Shown in pieces: positions 62,622-64,000 of a stretch of DNA of 64,000 nt (the first letter of the stretch is position 1; each line of letters opens with the position of its first letter). Below the pieces are notes generated by a model. That model had not been told where the DNA came from. It saw nothing but the letters and a program-made list of their open reading frames with translations, and did not search any database. Origin of the DNA: Ctena decussata (lineage: Eukaryota; Mollusca; Bivalvia; Lucinida; Lucinidae); contig OZ022502.1 in NCBI GenBank assembly GCA_963989385.1, forward strand, positions 11,547,001 to 11,611,000, given 5' to 3'. Position numbers and translations under genes: made by a program.

Positions 62622-64000
62622 AAAACTGATGTCCCCCCACCAGCCCATTTCCCATCCCCTCTAATGAATAAAAAGCCTGTACAAATAAAATATCTATGCA
62701 AGTTTGGACAAAATCCATCCCTTGGTTCTAAAGATATCCTACATAGAAGACTATGTCCTTCAAAAATGGGTCAAGGTCACCAACTACTAAACATGTCTTA
62801 AAAGTAAAAAGTATGCAAAGACCAGGAACTGAAACAATCAAAATCCAAATCCAGCCCTCAAACCTGTCACAACGATATATTCATGCAAGTCTGATGAATA
62901 TCGATCCACTGGTTCAAGATATCTCATTTTTAAGAGAGAAAAATGCGCATTTGTAAGATAGCTTTTGACCTTGAAACACAGTACACTCTTGAGACTGTCC
63001 CATAGGTATATCTATGAAAGTAAAGTGGAATTCAAGCCAAAGGCTAAACAGATACATCAATTTTAGTGAAATTTTCACATATCTAAATCCTCCTGTGACC
63101 TTGAAAATGAGGTCAAGGTCACCAAAATTTTGTTCAGCTCTTAAACTTGTCCAAATCATGTATCCATGAAAGTTTGGCGAAATTCCATCCATTGGTTCAG
63201 GAGATATTGTGGGTACAAGAAATTGTCATGTTAGTCCTCCAGTGACCTTTAAAATAAGGTCAAGGTTACCAAAATCTAAACAGCTCATAAACTTGTCCCA
63301 ATCATGTATCCAGGAAAGTTTGGTGAAATTCCATCCATTGGTTCAGGAGATATAATGGGTACAAGAAATTTTCATCCAAGTTCTCCAGTGACCTTGAAAA
63401 TGAGGTCAAGGTCACCAAAATCTAATCAGCTCAAAAACTTGTCCCAATAATGTATCCATGCAAGTTTTGTGAAATTCCATCCATTGGTTCAGGAGATGTT
63501 GTGGGTACAAGAAATTGTCATCAAAGTCCTCCAGTGACCTTGAAAATGAGGTCAAGGTCACCAAAATCTAATCAGCTCTTACACTTGTCACAATGATATA
63601 ACCATGCAAGTATGGTGAAATTCCATACATTGGTTCAAGAGATATCGCGCATACAAGAAATTGGGTACATGAAGTTGTCATCTAAGTCATCCAGTGACCT
63701 TGAAAATGAGGTCAAGGTCACCAAAATCTAATCAGCTCTTACACTTGTCCTGATGATGTATCCATGCAAGTTTGGTGAAATTTCATCCATTGGTTCAAGA
63801 GATATCGCGCATACAAGAAATTGTCATCTAAGTCCTCCTGTGACCTTGAAAATGAGATCAAGGTCACCAAAATCTAATCAGCTCATAAGCTTGTCCCAAT
63901 GATATATCCATACAAGTTTGGTGAAATTCCATCCATTGGTTCAAGAGATATCGCGCATACAAGAATCTGTCACGCCGACGCAGACGGGATCCGCACTGAA
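62622..64000. mobile_element. ATGTCCCCC TIR element with 165-bp tandem body, copy 2 (cut by window end)
   Basis: Starts CTGATGTCCCCCCACC and has about 8 monomers with the same TGACCTTGAAAATGAGGTCA core. The final GACGCAGACGGGATCCGCAC matches the stretch before the right end of copy 1, so the element probably ends within tens of bases beyond the window. Confidence 0.8.
62799..62864 (+). repeat. 66-bp segment identical to 38901-38966
   Basis: Interrupts a tandem-body monomer, replacing the expected AAATCTAATCAGCTCTTACA segment. Confidence 0.85.

Overview
This is animal nuclear DNA, AT-rich and intron-dominated, and most likely from a bivalve mollusc (a venerid-type clam is my best guess). The reasons are a TRIM-like protein with two B-boxes and a C-terminal propeller-like region, tRNA-derived SINEs, and very dense non-autonomous DNA elements, including TIR-bounded elements whose bodies are tandem arrays with TGACCTTGACCT words and GACG-type microsatellites. 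Species is inferred from these traits only.

Two genes can be supported. (1) A 12-exon gene on the minus strand from 34670 down to 7289. I assembled it from splice sites; every junction is GT/AG, all phases agree, and the 1413-nt CDS encodes 470 residues. The product is a divergent Ras/Rab-like small GTPase: P-loop at 27-35, WDIPGRE at 77-83, NKYD at 167-170, SAK at 221-223. It has an N-terminal MGTGCSS lipidation-type motif, about 33 extra residues between G3 and G4, a roughly 240-residue tail, and no prenylation box. (2) A single-coding-exon B-box/coiled-coil/NHL-like protein of 610 residues on the plus strand at 47960-49792, with a probable upstream 5'UTR exon.

The rest is repeats. 1-7000: foldback MITEs and a TIR element with a tandem body. 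7289-34670: the GTPase gene, whose introns hold a 46-bp minisatellite, a 6-kb TIR-ended tandem complex (17553-23508), SINEs, a TTAA element and many hairpins. 34700-47700: SINE, microsatellites, two mariner-like copies each carrying a palindromic CACAGGG element, a second TTAA element, and a nested foldback. 49800-64000: AT-rich foldback, tandem-body TIR elements, two adjacent long foldbacks, a SINE, and several copies of a 235-bp cloverleaf-capable MITE.

The most unusual observations: two introns of the GTPase gene contain tandem arrays whose units look like copies of the neighbouring exon edge, splice site included (exon 10 acceptor, exon 6 donor). A palindromic element with CACAGGG termini and 5-bp target duplications is present twice, and an empty site for one insertion is in this same window. 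A 235-bp MITE with 13 loci can fold as nested hairpins. A 66-bp segment occurs identically at two sites 24 kb apart.
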